From Nitrosopumilus adriaticus (GTDB lineage: Archaea; Thermoproteota; Nitrososphaeria; Nitrososphaerales; Nitrosopumilaceae), in NCBI RefSeq assembly GCF_000956175.1, contig NZ_CP011070.1, positions 434,001 through 498,000 on the forward strand: 64,000 nt of DNA, read 5' to 3'. Below the pieces are notes generated by a model that had not been told where the DNA came from, ran no database searches, and was given only the letters and a program-made list of their open reading frames with translations. Positions 32,045-40,081 of the stretch are shown here, piece by piece. A program made the translations under genes and the position numbers. Numbering within the stretch: the stretch's first letter is position 1; every line of letters starts with the position of its first letter.

Positions 32045-33451
32045 ATGACTAAAAATACAATTTCTAAGAGCATGTTTTCTCTAATTGCTCTTGGAGCACT
32101 CACTACACTTCTAATGACAATTCCAAATACTTCTTACGCCTTTGTTACAGATGGTTTTGTTGGACCAGTTGATTTTGGTTTGAGTTACAATTATGAAAAT
32201 TGGGCATCTACTCTAAATGGTGAATTTATCAAAATGACTCCACCTATTGGATTGATTGGAAATAATAATTTCAATGATCATAACCTTCGTGCATTTGATG
32301 AAGGACAAAATCTATCCTTTGGGTCTTCATTTAATGTTGATATTCTAGCAACTACTGGTAATCCTGGAGTACTTCCAGCAGGCACATATGCAAGCCATTA
32401 TGTTGCATATGATCCAGTTAATTCAGGAATTGAAGGATGTATTGATTTTGATGCAGACATTGAAGCTGTTATCACTTCAACATCTTTACTGCAAGCAACT
32501 GATGTATTTCAAGACTCAGTAACCACAGGAGCAATATATCAAAACCCTGGATTACGTGGACTTGAAAGTAATCAGGATGATGTAGTAATTGCAGATTCTG
32601 ATACTGTTTGTCTTGCATTTAGAGCCTCAATTCCTGGTGATTTCATCAGAGTTTTAACATCATTTTCACCATTAGGTGAAGATACCGATGAGGATGGCAT
32701 TCTAGATGGAAACGACAATTGTCCAGATACTCCAAATGCTGATCAAACTGACTCAGATGGTAATGGAATAGGTGATGCATGTGATAATACACCTCCAGTT
32801 GCAGAAGATGACGAATACACTATTGATGAAGATACTGTTCTAAATAATGATGTCACTACAAATGACAGTGATGCAGAAGATGATATTCTAACTGTAACAC
32901 TCGTAGATGATGTTTCAAATGGAATACTTGTCTTTAATTCTGATGGTACATTCGAATACACTCCAAATGAAAACTATTTCGGATCTGACTCATTTACTTA
33001 CTTTGTAAATGATGGAAGCGAAGATAGTAACATTGCAACCGTTTCAATTACTGTAAATGCCGTAAATGATGCACCAGTATGTTCTGAAGGAAGTGATCTA
33101 GGAACTCTTTGGCCACCTAACCACAAAATGAAATCAATTGATATTTCACTTGAAGCAACTGATGTTGATGGGGATGATTTATTCTTTACAATTACTAGTA
33201 TCTTCCAAGATGAACCAGTAGACACAAAAGGTGATGGAAAAACAAAACCTGATGCAAAAATCATTGATGAAAATACTGTTGAAGTAAGGGTAGAGCGTTC
33301 AGGAAATGAAAATGGTAGAGTTTACCATATCACTGTAGATGCAAGTGATGGTGAAGCATCCTGTACTGGAACATTCACAGTTGGAGTGCCACATGACAAG
33401 AAAGACACACCTGTAGATGACGGAGCAAACTTCAACTCTACAGAGTCCTAA
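32045..33451 (+). CDS. secreted TSP3 and cadherin-like surface protein
   Basis: 468 residues. Signal ends YAF; an N-terminal beta domain (about 30-205); a TSP3 repeat (DTDEDGILDGNDNCPDTP, to GIGDACD); a cadherin-like tandem-95 repeat (VAEDDEYTIDEDTVLNNDV, YFGSDSFTYFVNDG); and a C-terminal domain with LWPPNHKM and paired Cys. All are calcium-stabilised extracellular modules. It probably forms part of the cell envelope or adhesion layer. Confidence 0.82.
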   Translation: MTKNTISKSMFSLIALGALTTLLMTIPNTSYAFVTDGFVGPVDFGLSYNYENWASTLNGEFIKMTPPIGLIGNNNFNDHNLRAFDEGQNLSFGSSFNVDILATTGNPGVLPAGTYASHYVAYDPVNSGIEGCIDFDADIEAVITSTSLLQATDVFQDSVTTGAIYQNPGLRGLESNQDDVVIADSDTVCLAFRASIPGDFIRVLTSFSPLGEDTDEDGILDGNDNCPDTPNADQTDSDGNGIGDACDNTPPVAEDDEYTIDEDTVLNNDVTTNDSDAEDDILTVTLVDDVSNGILVFNSDGTFEYTPNENYFGSDSFTYFVNDGSEDSNIATVSITVNAVNDAPVCSEGSDLGTLWPPNHKMKSIDISLEATDVDGDDLFFTITSIFQDEPVDTKGDGKTKPDAKIIDENTVEVRVERSGNENGRVYHITVDASDGEASCTGTFTVGVPHDKKDTPVDDGANFNSTES

Positions 33452-33572
33452 CTTTTTCTTTTTTCATTTTCTAAACTCTAAAATATTTTCATAAATTCTT
33501 TTCTTCATAACTTATCTATACGAAATTCGTCTACAAGATCAGTTTATTAGATGTGCTTAATGGTTTATTATA

Positions 33573-35930
33573 TTGAAATTAAAATTATTAATTCCAATAA
33601 TTTTCAGTGTTTTACTTTTAGGTTTTACACTACATCAAGATGTTTTTGCAGCAACATGTTCTGATTTTACAGATGAAACAAGTTGTAATGCCTCTTCATT
33701 TTGTGCATGGGAAAGCAACATGTGTGTTATTTCCCTACCAAGTGATGGAACCCTCACAGTAACAAAAGATGCCTCCCCATCTACCATAGACTTGGCAGGT
33801 TCTGGAGGACAAGAACAAACAACAATCACAATTGATGTTCAAGGAATCTCACTAGACCAAAATCTTGAGACTATATTTCTAATGGATTCTTCTGGAAGTG
33901 TAGGATCTTCTGGATGGCAAATAGAAAAAGATTTTGTAAATAATATTATTCAAACAAGCCTGCCTGACTCAACTGATCCTGTTGGAATTATCCGATTCTC
34001 TAATTCTGCTATAGTTGATCATCATTTAATTGATAATCAAGACAGAAACGTACTCCAAAATCTTGTTAATAGTTTGAACTTTATTTCTAGTACAACTGCT
34101 ACAAGGGATGCAGTACAAGCTGGAATAAATGAATTCAACACTAATGGTGTTTCTAATGCTCCAAAACTCATGTTACTAATTACTGATGGAAATCCATTTC
34201 CATCTAGCTCACAAAATCCTTGTACTGCCCCCTCTCTTAAAACTCAATTAGATTCTAATGCAATAAAAGTAGTAATTATTGGAGTTGGAAATAATTGGAA
34301 TCCTTCCTTAATTTCTTGTTTGGTCGATGATCCAAGCACTGATATCATATTTGTTAGCAGTTTTTCAGCAGGCTTATTTAATCAAATTAAATCACAAATT
34401 GATGCACAAATCATTGCAGCCAATGCTGCATCAAATGTCAATCTAGTTGAGACAACACAAAGTCATATCATTGATGAAGATAATTTCTCCATTCCACCTG
34501 ATTCAATATCCACCCTTCTTGGAGGACAAACCCAATTGGTTTGGAACAACATTGCACAACATGTAGGAGACAATAATGATAGGCTATCTATTGATGAAAC
34601 ATTTACTGTTTCCTTTACTGCAAAATCAAATCAACCAGGTGTTGACTTGGAAGTAAACGATTTGACAGAATCTACAATCACCTTTAATGATCCAAATGGA
34701 TCTCCAATGAGCGTTGATTTACCACAGGCATTAATCACAGTAATTGATCCTTTCCCAACAATCACAGTACCCTCTGACATTACTGAAGAAGCAACCGGAC
34801 CTAATGGTGCAAATGTGGACTTTGTTGTAACTGGAAATGATGCAAATGACGGAGCTCTAACCCCAACTTGTGATGCAAACACTGGTGACTTGTTCCCACT
34901 TGGAACCACTCCAGTAAATTGCTCTGTTACTGACTCTTCAGGAAATACCGTGAATGATTCTTTCACAATAACCGTACAAGATACAATTCCTCCAACACTT
35001 GACCTTCCAGCTGATATAACTCAGGAAGCAGAAGGACCAAACACTCGTGTATTCTTTGATACATCTGCAACTGACATTGTAGATGGTACTGTAACTCCAG
35101 TCTGTAGTGCAACATCAGGTGACACATTCCCACTTGGAACAACTCCAATTACTTGCACTGCAACAGATAACGCTGGAAATACTGCAGACTCTTTCTTTGA
35201 TATCTTTATTGAGGATACTACAGCCCCTGAACTAACTGTACCTGGTGATATATCAACTAGCACTGGTGATCCAAACGGTACCGAAGTATTCTTTGATACT
35301 TTTGCAACAGACCTAGTTGATGGAGATATTACGCCAACTTGTGATGTTTCATCCGGATTTGTTTTCCCAATTGGAACAACCACAGTAAATTGTTCTGTAA
35401 CAGATAACGCTGGAAATACTGCAGACTCTTTCTTTGATGTAATTGTAGAATTATCCTACAAGGGTCAAAAAGAGGCTCAAATTTCATTCTTAGAAGCACT
35501 AACTGATGATGCACCAAAGAAAACTCACAAAGATCTTGAAAAGGCAATAAAATCTATTGAGAAAAGTATTGATGATAAATTATGGGAAACTGATGTTACG
35601 CTAACTGAAAAACACGGTCACAAAGTCTTTGACGAAGAAAAATCTGCAGTTAAAGACCTGTTAAAGATTCAAAAAGATGATGATTCAACTGACGTATCTC
35701 AAGTGATTAAAGCGCTAGTTGATGTTGACAGAGAACTTGCACAAGATGCAATTGATGCAGCTACTGTTTTTGCAGGTGACAAAAAAGTCGATAAAGAACT
35801 AGAGAAAGCAAATGATGAGATGAAAAAGGCCCAAGAAGAATTAGATGACGATAAACCTGACAAGGCAATTGACAAATTCAAGAAAGCATGGGAGCATGCC
35901 CAAAAAGCAATCAAACACGCAACAAAATAA
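33573..35930 (+). CDS. VWA-HYR surface protein with helical C-terminus
   Basis: 785 residues, TTG start, signal ending VFA. A small Cys cluster (about 29-54), a von Willebrand A domain with MIDAS motif DSSGSVG (about 95-290), then three HYR beta domains of about 85 residues (each with LPADIT- or VPSDIT-like start and CSVTDNAGNTAD-like end), and a Lys/Asp-rich helical domain of about 145 residues. A secreted adhesion or matrix protein; largest of the three surface genes. Confidence 0.88.
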   Translation: MKLKLLIPIIFSVLLLGFTLHQDVFAATCSDFTDETSCNASSFCAWESNMCVISLPSDGTLTVTKDASPSTIDLAGSGGQEQTTITIDVQGISLDQNLETIFLMDSSGSVGSSGWQIEKDFVNNIIQTSLPDSTDPVGIIRFSNSAIVDHHLIDNQDRNVLQNLVNSLNFISSTTATRDAVQAGINEFNTNGVSNAPKLMLLITDGNPFPSSSQNPCTAPSLKTQLDSNAIKVVIIGVGNNWNPSLISCLVDDPSTDIIFVSSFSAGLFNQIKSQIDAQIIAANAASNVNLVETTQSHIIDEDNFSIPPDSISTLLGGQTQLVWNNIAQHVGDNNDRLSIDETFTVSFTAKSNQPGVDLEVNDLTESTITFNDPNGSPMSVDLPQALITVIDPFPTITVPSDITEEATGPNGANVDFVVTGNDANDGALTPTCDANTGDLFPLGTTPVNCSVTDSSGNTVNDSFTITVQDTIPPTLDLPADITQEAEGPNTRVFFDTSATDIVDGTVTPVCSATSGDTFPLGTTPITCTATDNAGNTADSFFDIFIEDTTAPELTVPGDISTSTGDPNGTEVFFDTFATDLVDGDITPTCDVSSGFVFPIGTTTVNCSVTDNAGNTADSFFDVIVELSYKGQKEAQISFLEALTDDAPKKTHKDLEKAIKSIEKSIDDKLWETDVTLTEKHGHKVFDEEKSAVKDLLKIQKDDDSTDVSQVIKALVDVDRELAQDAIDAATVFAGDKKVDKELEKANDEMKKAQEELDDDKPDKAIDKFKKAWEHAQKAIKHATK

Positions 35931-36363
35931 TTAACCTCTTCGCTTCTTTTTTCTTTTTAAAATTTAATTTCATGCCTATCTGCATCCATTTTCATCCTCA
36001 AAATAGTAGGTGACTCCCCGTGAAGTTGAACTCACTTGCGGTGTATAACTAAAAGTATGAAACTCTGAAAAACTGTCTAGTTTTGCATAGTTATGAACTC
36101 TGTTTGGGTTTCAAACTACATATTTTTAAAAAATGGCATAGTTTGGCATAGTTTTGAGCCTGAAATTTAGGATTCTACATTGAATGTTATAGGATTTTGT
36201 GTGCCGGGGGCGAGTTTTGTGAAACTAGTTTGATGCCCATCCATTTTGTTTATAAAGAAAATTTAATTTTTCCAATTTTAGATCTTTTTTAAAATTAGAA
36301 TTGGACAATATTTTCTAAAATATTAACAAACTGCAAATATTTTCTGAAAAATGCCAGTGAAAG
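35931..36363. other. intergenic region without a supported gene
   Basis: About 430 bases with no convincing coding frame. It contains a TTTTCATCCTCAAAATAGT stretch resembling one after the DUF642 gene (near 31903), and three close copies of GCATAGTTT (36090-36155). No strong hairpin terminator or tRNA was seen. Confidence 0.5.
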
Positions 36364-36404
36364 TCTTAAAGTTCAGGTAACATAGTTACGTATCATTTGA
36401 TAAC
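36364..36404 (+). promoter_or_regulatory. 41-base promoter block with GTAACATAGTTAC palindrome
   Basis: From TCTTAAAG to TTGATAAC, 40 of 41 bases are identical to 38256-38296 read on the other strand. The palindrome GTAAC-ATA-GTTAC is at 36377-36389, just after a TTAAAG TATA-like box, the position of a repressor site. It precedes the 37-aa zinc protein. Confidence 0.65.
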
Positions 36405-36442
36405 CATAAAAAAGAACATGATTCTATGAGCGAATTTGAGGG

Positions 36443-36556
36443 ATGGAATTGAAAAAGATTTGTAAGACCTGTGAGAAAGAATTTGAAAACAGATCAAGCT
36501 ATTTTTGTTCAGTAGAATGTGCTGGTAAAAATCTGGAGGAATTTAGTAATTCTTAA
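36443..36556 (+). CDS. zinc mini-protein, 37 aa
   Basis: ATG at 36443. CKTC, then FCSVECAGK, a TRASH-like four-Cys site. The 29-aa protein at 42407 has the same CxxC and CSxEC arrangement. It follows the duplicated promoter block. Confidence 0.55.
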   Translation: MELKKICKTCEKEFENRSSYFCSVECAGKNLEEFSNS

Positions 36557-36591
36557 AAAGAACAATTTTTGGATTTTTATGGTGGATTTGA

Positions 36592-36936
36592 ATGGATTCT
36601 AAATTATTGATATTTGTAATTGCAGGTTTGATCATGCTGTCTTATTCTACATATGATGCATTTGCACAACCTTTGCAAGAGGTAAATGCAGATGTGATTG
36701 AATTTGACGGTACATTTGGAATAATTGAGATTTCATGGAACAATAACGGCGCATCATACTATGAAGTTGGATGTGTAAGCTGTATGCCAAACTTGTCTGA
36801 TACTACCCCTGAAAACTCGATGATCCTAAACGATGTTACTGCTTTTGCTAATGGTGATGCGCTCCTTTATGTTATAGCATATGATGAGAATTCTGAGATA
36901 ATTACAGCAACACAAGTCATTATGAAATTAGTCTGA
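36592..36936 (+). CDS. small secreted beta-rich protein
   Basis: 114 residues with a signal peptide (LLIFVIAGLIMLSYSTYDAFA). The mature part has GIIEISWNNNGASYYEVGCVSCMP, like a fibronectin-type or Ig-like strand pair, with a Cys pair. Function unknown; 35 bases after the zinc mini-protein and likely in the same transcript. Confidence 0.65.
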   Translation: MDSKLLIFVIAGLIMLSYSTYDAFAQPLQEVNADVIEFDGTFGIIEISWNNNGASYYEVGCVSCMPNLSDTTPENSMILNDVTAFANGDALLYVIAYDENSEIITATQVIMKLV

Positions 36937-36988
36937 TAATTATCAAGAAATATGTATTTTTATCCAAACAAATGATGATGGAAAGAAA

Positions 36989-37405
36989 ATGAAAACTCTG
37001 TACAAAATAACTATTGGCATCACCATTCCGTTGGTGCTTTTTGGAATCTTTGTTCTGCTTATAGCAATTAATGTAAGCCACATGCTTGAAAACTCTGAAA
37101 GATGGATGGTTGAACTAGAACCAGATCTTGATTTATCTGATGATCAACTAGAATCACAAATAAAAAATGAAGATCTCAAAGAACTTCGCCTTTATAGAGT
37201 GCAAACCCTTGAAGATTACTTTGAATCACTGCCTCCTAATTTTGAGCGACAGTTCAAGGCTTCAATTGATACTGAGCATAGATTTGTTGTCTATATTGAT
37301 GAAAACCACGAATATTCTAAACAACAAACACAATCAATTTTTAATGATATTGATGGAATCAAAGAATCCCGATATCTTCATGATTGGTTACTAAATAAAA
37401 ATTGA
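36989..37405 (+). CDS. membrane-anchored helical protein
   Basis: 138 residues. One N-terminal helix (ITIGITIPLVLFGIFVLLIAI), then an acidic extracytoplasmic domain (DLDLSDDQLESQI, HEYSKQQTQSIFNDIDGI). No Cys, no known family. Its ATGAAAACTCTG start resembles the MKTR leader only in the first nine bases. The GGTATAG element follows about 50 bases after its stop. Confidence 0.6.
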   Translation: MKTLYKITIGITIPLVLFGIFVLLIAINVSHMLENSERWMVELEPDLDLSDDQLESQIKNEDLKELRLYRVQTLEDYFESLPPNFERQFKASIDTEHRFVVYIDENHEYSKQQTQSIFNDIDGIKESRYLHDWLLNKN

Positions 37406-37454
37406 ATTCAAAGAAATTTCTTGGTTCAAATTGTAATGGAAGCATGGTTTGACT

Positions 37455-37490
37455 GGGGTATAGTCAACAGCTCCTCGTTTGACCTTGTTT
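37455..37490 (+). repeat. intergenic element GGTATAG...CTCCTC...TTTGACCTT, copy 2
   Basis: GGTATAGTCAACAGCTCCTC followed by GTTTGACCTTGTTT; counterpart of 30701. Confidence 0.4.
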
Positions 37491-37522
37491 AGAATTTATG
37501 GTAAAAAAAGAGAAAAAAAACT

Positions 37523-38233
37523 CTAGATATGTGAACTTCTCATATTGAGAAATACAGAATCTTTGAGTTCTTTGAGTTGTTCTTTAATTGACTTTGCAGT
37601 CTCTGAATCTCCATTCTCATATGCATCTCTAAGCTGTTGCAATAAATCTAGAAATTGAGCTCTTGCAGCGTCAACATCGGCATCACCAGTTGGTTCTGAG
37701 AATTTTTGCTGGAACTTTTCAATTTTTCTATCCATCTTATCACCCTTCATCTTTGAGTGATCATATGTCTTTGAAATTGATGTAAAGTTTGTACTATCAC
37801 CTGCGTCAACAACAAAGATGTTCTTGGTCTTTGTTTGAGATTCTTCATCTCTGTCTATGCTGATGATTTTCCAGACAACAAACTTGTTGTCTTCACCATC
37901 TTTTGCAATTCCAATTTTTGCTTTCATTGCATCAGTAACACCGTTACTTTCTGCAACAGAAACTGCTTGACCCAAAGAAACTGTTACTTGGCTTTTTAGC
38001 TCAGCATGAGTCTCTTTTGTCATTTCAGCAGGAATTACAATTGATCCAGTAAATCCTTCAACTAGGATAGCTTTGTGTCCATGTCCTTTTTTGTGGTATT
38101 TGTCTCCACCCATTTTTGCATAATCTCCGCCTTCTGCCATTACACCAGGTAATGCTGCAACAAACATCAGAGCAAAGACTGCTGCAAATGCAGGAATCAT
38201 GTACTTTGTTTTACTATTCATTGATAGTTTCAT
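37523..38233 (-). CDS. secreted His/Lys-rich protein with PepSY-like domain
   Basis: About 236 residues; MKLSMNSK at 38233 or MNSK at 38221 are the likely starts, giving signal peptide YMIPAFAAVFALMFVAALPGVMA. A histidine-rich stretch (KYHKKGHGHK) is followed by a beta-alpha domain (FTGSIVIPAEMTKETHAELKSQVTVSLGQAVSVAE) that looks like PepSY, then a Lys/Glu coiled coil. Possible metal binding. Its promoter is the duplicated 41-base block, so it is co-controlled with the zinc genes. Confidence 0.7.
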   Translation of the reverse strand: MKLSMNSKTKYMIPAFAAVFALMFVAALPGVMAEGGDYAKMGGDKYHKKGHGHKAILVEGFTGSIVIPAEMTKETHAELKSQVTVSLGQAVSVAESNGVTDAMKAKIGIAKDGEDNKFVVWKIISIDRDEESQTKTKNIFVVDAGDSTNFTSISKTYDHSKMKGDKMDRKIEKFQQKFSEPTGDADVDAARAQFLDLLQQLRDAYENGDSETAKSIKEQLKELKDSVFLNMRSSHI

Positions 38234-38255
38234 CAATTTTAGAATAAAAGTTGTT

Positions 38256-38296
38256 GTTATCAAGTGATACGTAACTATGTTACCTGAACTTTAAGA
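38256..38296 (-). promoter_or_regulatory. 41-base promoter block, copy 2, with palindrome
   Basis: Reverse copy of 36364-36404 with a single change; palindrome GTAAC-TAT-GTTAC at 38271-38283. It lies between the secreted-protein gene (minus) and the CxGxC zinc gene at 38319 (plus), so it may control both. Confidence 0.65.
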
Positions 38297-38318
38297 CCTC
38301 TGCTGGTATTTTTTCTTC

Positions 38319-38510
38319 ATGGTTCAATTCTGCAAGGGTATTTGTGAGCAGAAAAAGGCATATTCGATGCCAAATAATTTACGTTATAAATCCGGACAGA
38401 AAAGATGTGGTCTCTGTGATTGTTATTTTTATACTGATGAACATTCCTGTCCATGTTGCAGTACGCGACTTAGGACTAAACCTCGAAACAAACGACTATG
38501 GGAAAGATGA
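38319..38510 (+). CDS. CxGxC zinc mini-protein (family member 2 of 4), module A
   Basis: 63 residues: CKGICEQ, LRYKSGQKRCGLCDCYF, CPCCSTRLRTKPRNKR. Matches the family position by position. First gene of an operon with the winged-helix and membrane genes at 38549-39698, and 36 bases after a palindromic operator. Confidence 0.72.
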   Translation: MVQFCKGICEQKKAYSMPNNLRYKSGQKRCGLCDCYFYTDEHSCPCCSTRLRTKPRNKRLWER

Positions 38511-38548
38511 TAATCTGTTATGGGCTGTATTTTTAGGGGCGATAATTT

Positions 38549-38851
38549 CTGGTACGTGAATACAGGGATAGAATTTACATTAGAAAGGATATTCTCTTGA
38601 AGCTTTACGAGTATGGTGAGATGAATCAAACAAGATTGATGAGTATTTGCGGTCTGAATAACGTAAAACACAAAGGAATTGTGGACAGTATGGTGGAAAA
38701 ACAGATGATAAACAGAAAAGAAGAGCCATGGGGAAACAAGACAATTTACAAATACAGTATATCTGAGAAAGGAAAAAATCTACTTGAAGAAGTCTTGCAG
38801 AAATATGAGGACTTGTTCCCTAGAGACAACGGAGACAAAAAAAATGACTAA
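38549..38851 (+). CDS. winged-helix regulator, module A (probable CTG start)
   Basis: About 100 residues. The frame upstream of TTG 38597 encodes YRDRIYIRKDILLKLYEYG, which aligns with YRDRIYIVKDIILTLSEYG of the paralogue at 43159; so translation must begin further up, and the only near-start codon after the in-frame TAA is CTG at 38549. The HTH reads NQTRLMSICGLNNVKHKGIVDSMVEKQM, with a C-terminal LFPRDN. Its stop overlaps the membrane-protein ATG by eight bases. Confidence 0.7.
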   Translation: MVREYRDRIYIRKDILLKLYEYGEMNQTRLMSICGLNNVKHKGIVDSMVEKQMINRKEEPWGNKTIYKYSISEKGKNLLEEVLQKYEDLFPRDNGDKKND

Positions 38852-39299
38852 CAAAAAAGAACGTGAAAATATTTTTGAAATTTTAGATGGAATGATGTTC
38901 CAGCTAAGTAAAACAAAAAAAATGTTCTTAATTATGATAATTACGACATTAATCATTCCTCCAATATCCATAATTGCAATTTCCAGTGCATTTGATCCTC
39001 CTCATCAAGACAGGTTCAAAGAGGATTTTGATATACGATTACAATCAAAATTGGATAGTGGTGAGATAACTGAAGATGAGTATAATTTGATAAAGGAGAA
39101 ATTCTCAAAGAAGATAAAACCTCATCCTTTACTCCGTCCTCATCAGCTTGTAATATTTGCAATTTCTGTCGTGTGGTTGGGCGTTGGTATTAGGCAGTGG
39201 TTTGTTATTTCTAAATGGGATAAGAGATATCAACAGTTCAAGGAAAACCAAAAAGAGATTGATAAGAAATTTGAGGATGATTCAGATGATGAAAAATAA
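38844..39299 (+). CDS. two-helix membrane protein, module A
   Basis: 151 residues from ATG 38844. Helix 1 about 25-50 (MFLIMIITTLIIPPISIIAISSA), an acidic extracytoplasmic loop with short-C-terminal-like helical repeats (LQSKLDSGEITEDEYNLIKEKF), helix 2 about 95-115, and a cytoplasmic tail WFVISKWDKRYQQFKENQKE. The tail matches the module B protein (SLNSWNKRYCNYLKKREN). It overlaps the regulator gene, pointing to joint function. Confidence 0.72.
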   Translation: MTNKKERENIFEILDGMMFQLSKTKKMFLIMIITTLIIPPISIIAISSAFDPPHQDRFKEDFDIRLQSKLDSGEITEDEYNLIKEKFSKKIKPHPLLRPHQLVIFAISVVWLGVGIRQWFVISKWDKRYQQFKENQKEIDKKFEDDSDDEK

Positions 39300-39323
39300 A
39301 ATGATTAATGGAAATGTCGTACA

Positions 39324-39698
39324 ATGAATAATCTAAATATTTTGTTTTATGCCGCAGCTGCAACTACTGCAATTGCAGGAATAATTCATGTTGTCTTGGG
39401 TATTCCATCAAACAATCAGAACATGCAGATACTATTTGTTGTAGGTGGAGTTGTACAAATCTTCTGGGTTGTGCCAATGATCAGAAAATGGGGAAATGTA
39501 TGGTATGGTGTTGGTCTGGGCGGAACTCTTGTATTCATAGCGATATGGGTAATTACCAGAATTCCTGATAATTTCATTACTGGTAGAGGGGGACGAATCA
39601 GTGATAACGGAATCTTGACTGAAGTATTTCAGATTGCATTTGTTGCACTGATAATAGCTATTCTTGTCATGGGAAGTAAAATAACTGAGAAAAAATGA
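39324..39698 (+). CDS. four-helix membrane protein
   Basis: 124 residues with helices at about 5-27, 36-53, 60-80 and 98-118 and a short basic end. It follows the module A membrane gene by 24 bases on the same strand, so it is probably its last gene. No family assigned; there is no counterpart in module B. Confidence 0.65.
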   Translation: MNNLNILFYAAAATTAIAGIIHVVLGIPSNNQNMQILFVVGGVVQIFWVVPMIRKWGNVWYGVGLGGTLVFIAIWVITRIPDNFITGRGGRISDNGILTEVFQIAFVALIIAILVMGSKITEKK

Positions 39699-39777
39699 AA
39701 TACTATAATTTTCAAAAACAAAAAAAGTATTATGAATTGGTATATTATCGCTCTATCAACAATCATCGGATTGGAAT

Positions 39778-39984
39778 CTAATTATATTTGATTATTCTCT
39801 TTTGATAAACTCTGTTTTTGGCTCTAACACGCAATTTCGTGTTACAGCAGGAACAACGAATCAGTTTTGTCTGAATGAAACGAGAACATGTGGTGCACCA
39901 TTTTAATCCGTTCTGATACTTTAAACCTCCTTCAAATCTTTTTGTCACAAAGTCAATGCAGTATCCTTTACATCTTGGTGCCAA
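39778..39984 (-). CDS. CxGxC zinc mini-protein (family member 3 of 4)
   Basis: 68 residues: CKGYC, LKYQNGLKWCTTCSRF, CSCCNTKLRVRAKNR. This member stands alone, divergent from the multicopper oxidase across an intergenic region with three tandem decamers. It may regulate, or be regulated with, the oxidase. Confidence 0.7.
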   Translation of the reverse strand: MAPRCKGYCIDFVTKRFEGGLKYQNGLKWCTTCSRFIQTKLIRCSCCNTKLRVRAKNRVYQKRIIKYN

Positions 39985-40017
39985 GATATCTTAAAAAAAT
40001 TCTTACTAGATAAGATC

Positions 40018-40047
40018 ACTGTATGCAACTGTTTGCAACTGTTTGCA
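40018..40047. promoter_or_regulatory. three tandem 10-bp repeats in the oxidase promoter
   Basis: ACTGTATGCA followed by two copies of ACTGTTTGCA. The 10-base period places all sites on one face of the helix, as in operators bound cooperatively. Located between the zinc mini-protein and the multicopper oxidase. Confidence 0.55.
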
Positions 40048-40081
40048 GAATAAACTTCCTAGTTAATAGCAAAACAAATTC

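Noticed and set aside
36090-36155. Three copies of GCATAGTTT as a possible operator or origin
   Set aside because: Copies are irregularly spaced, AT-rich and not tied to a promoter; there is no evidence for a function.
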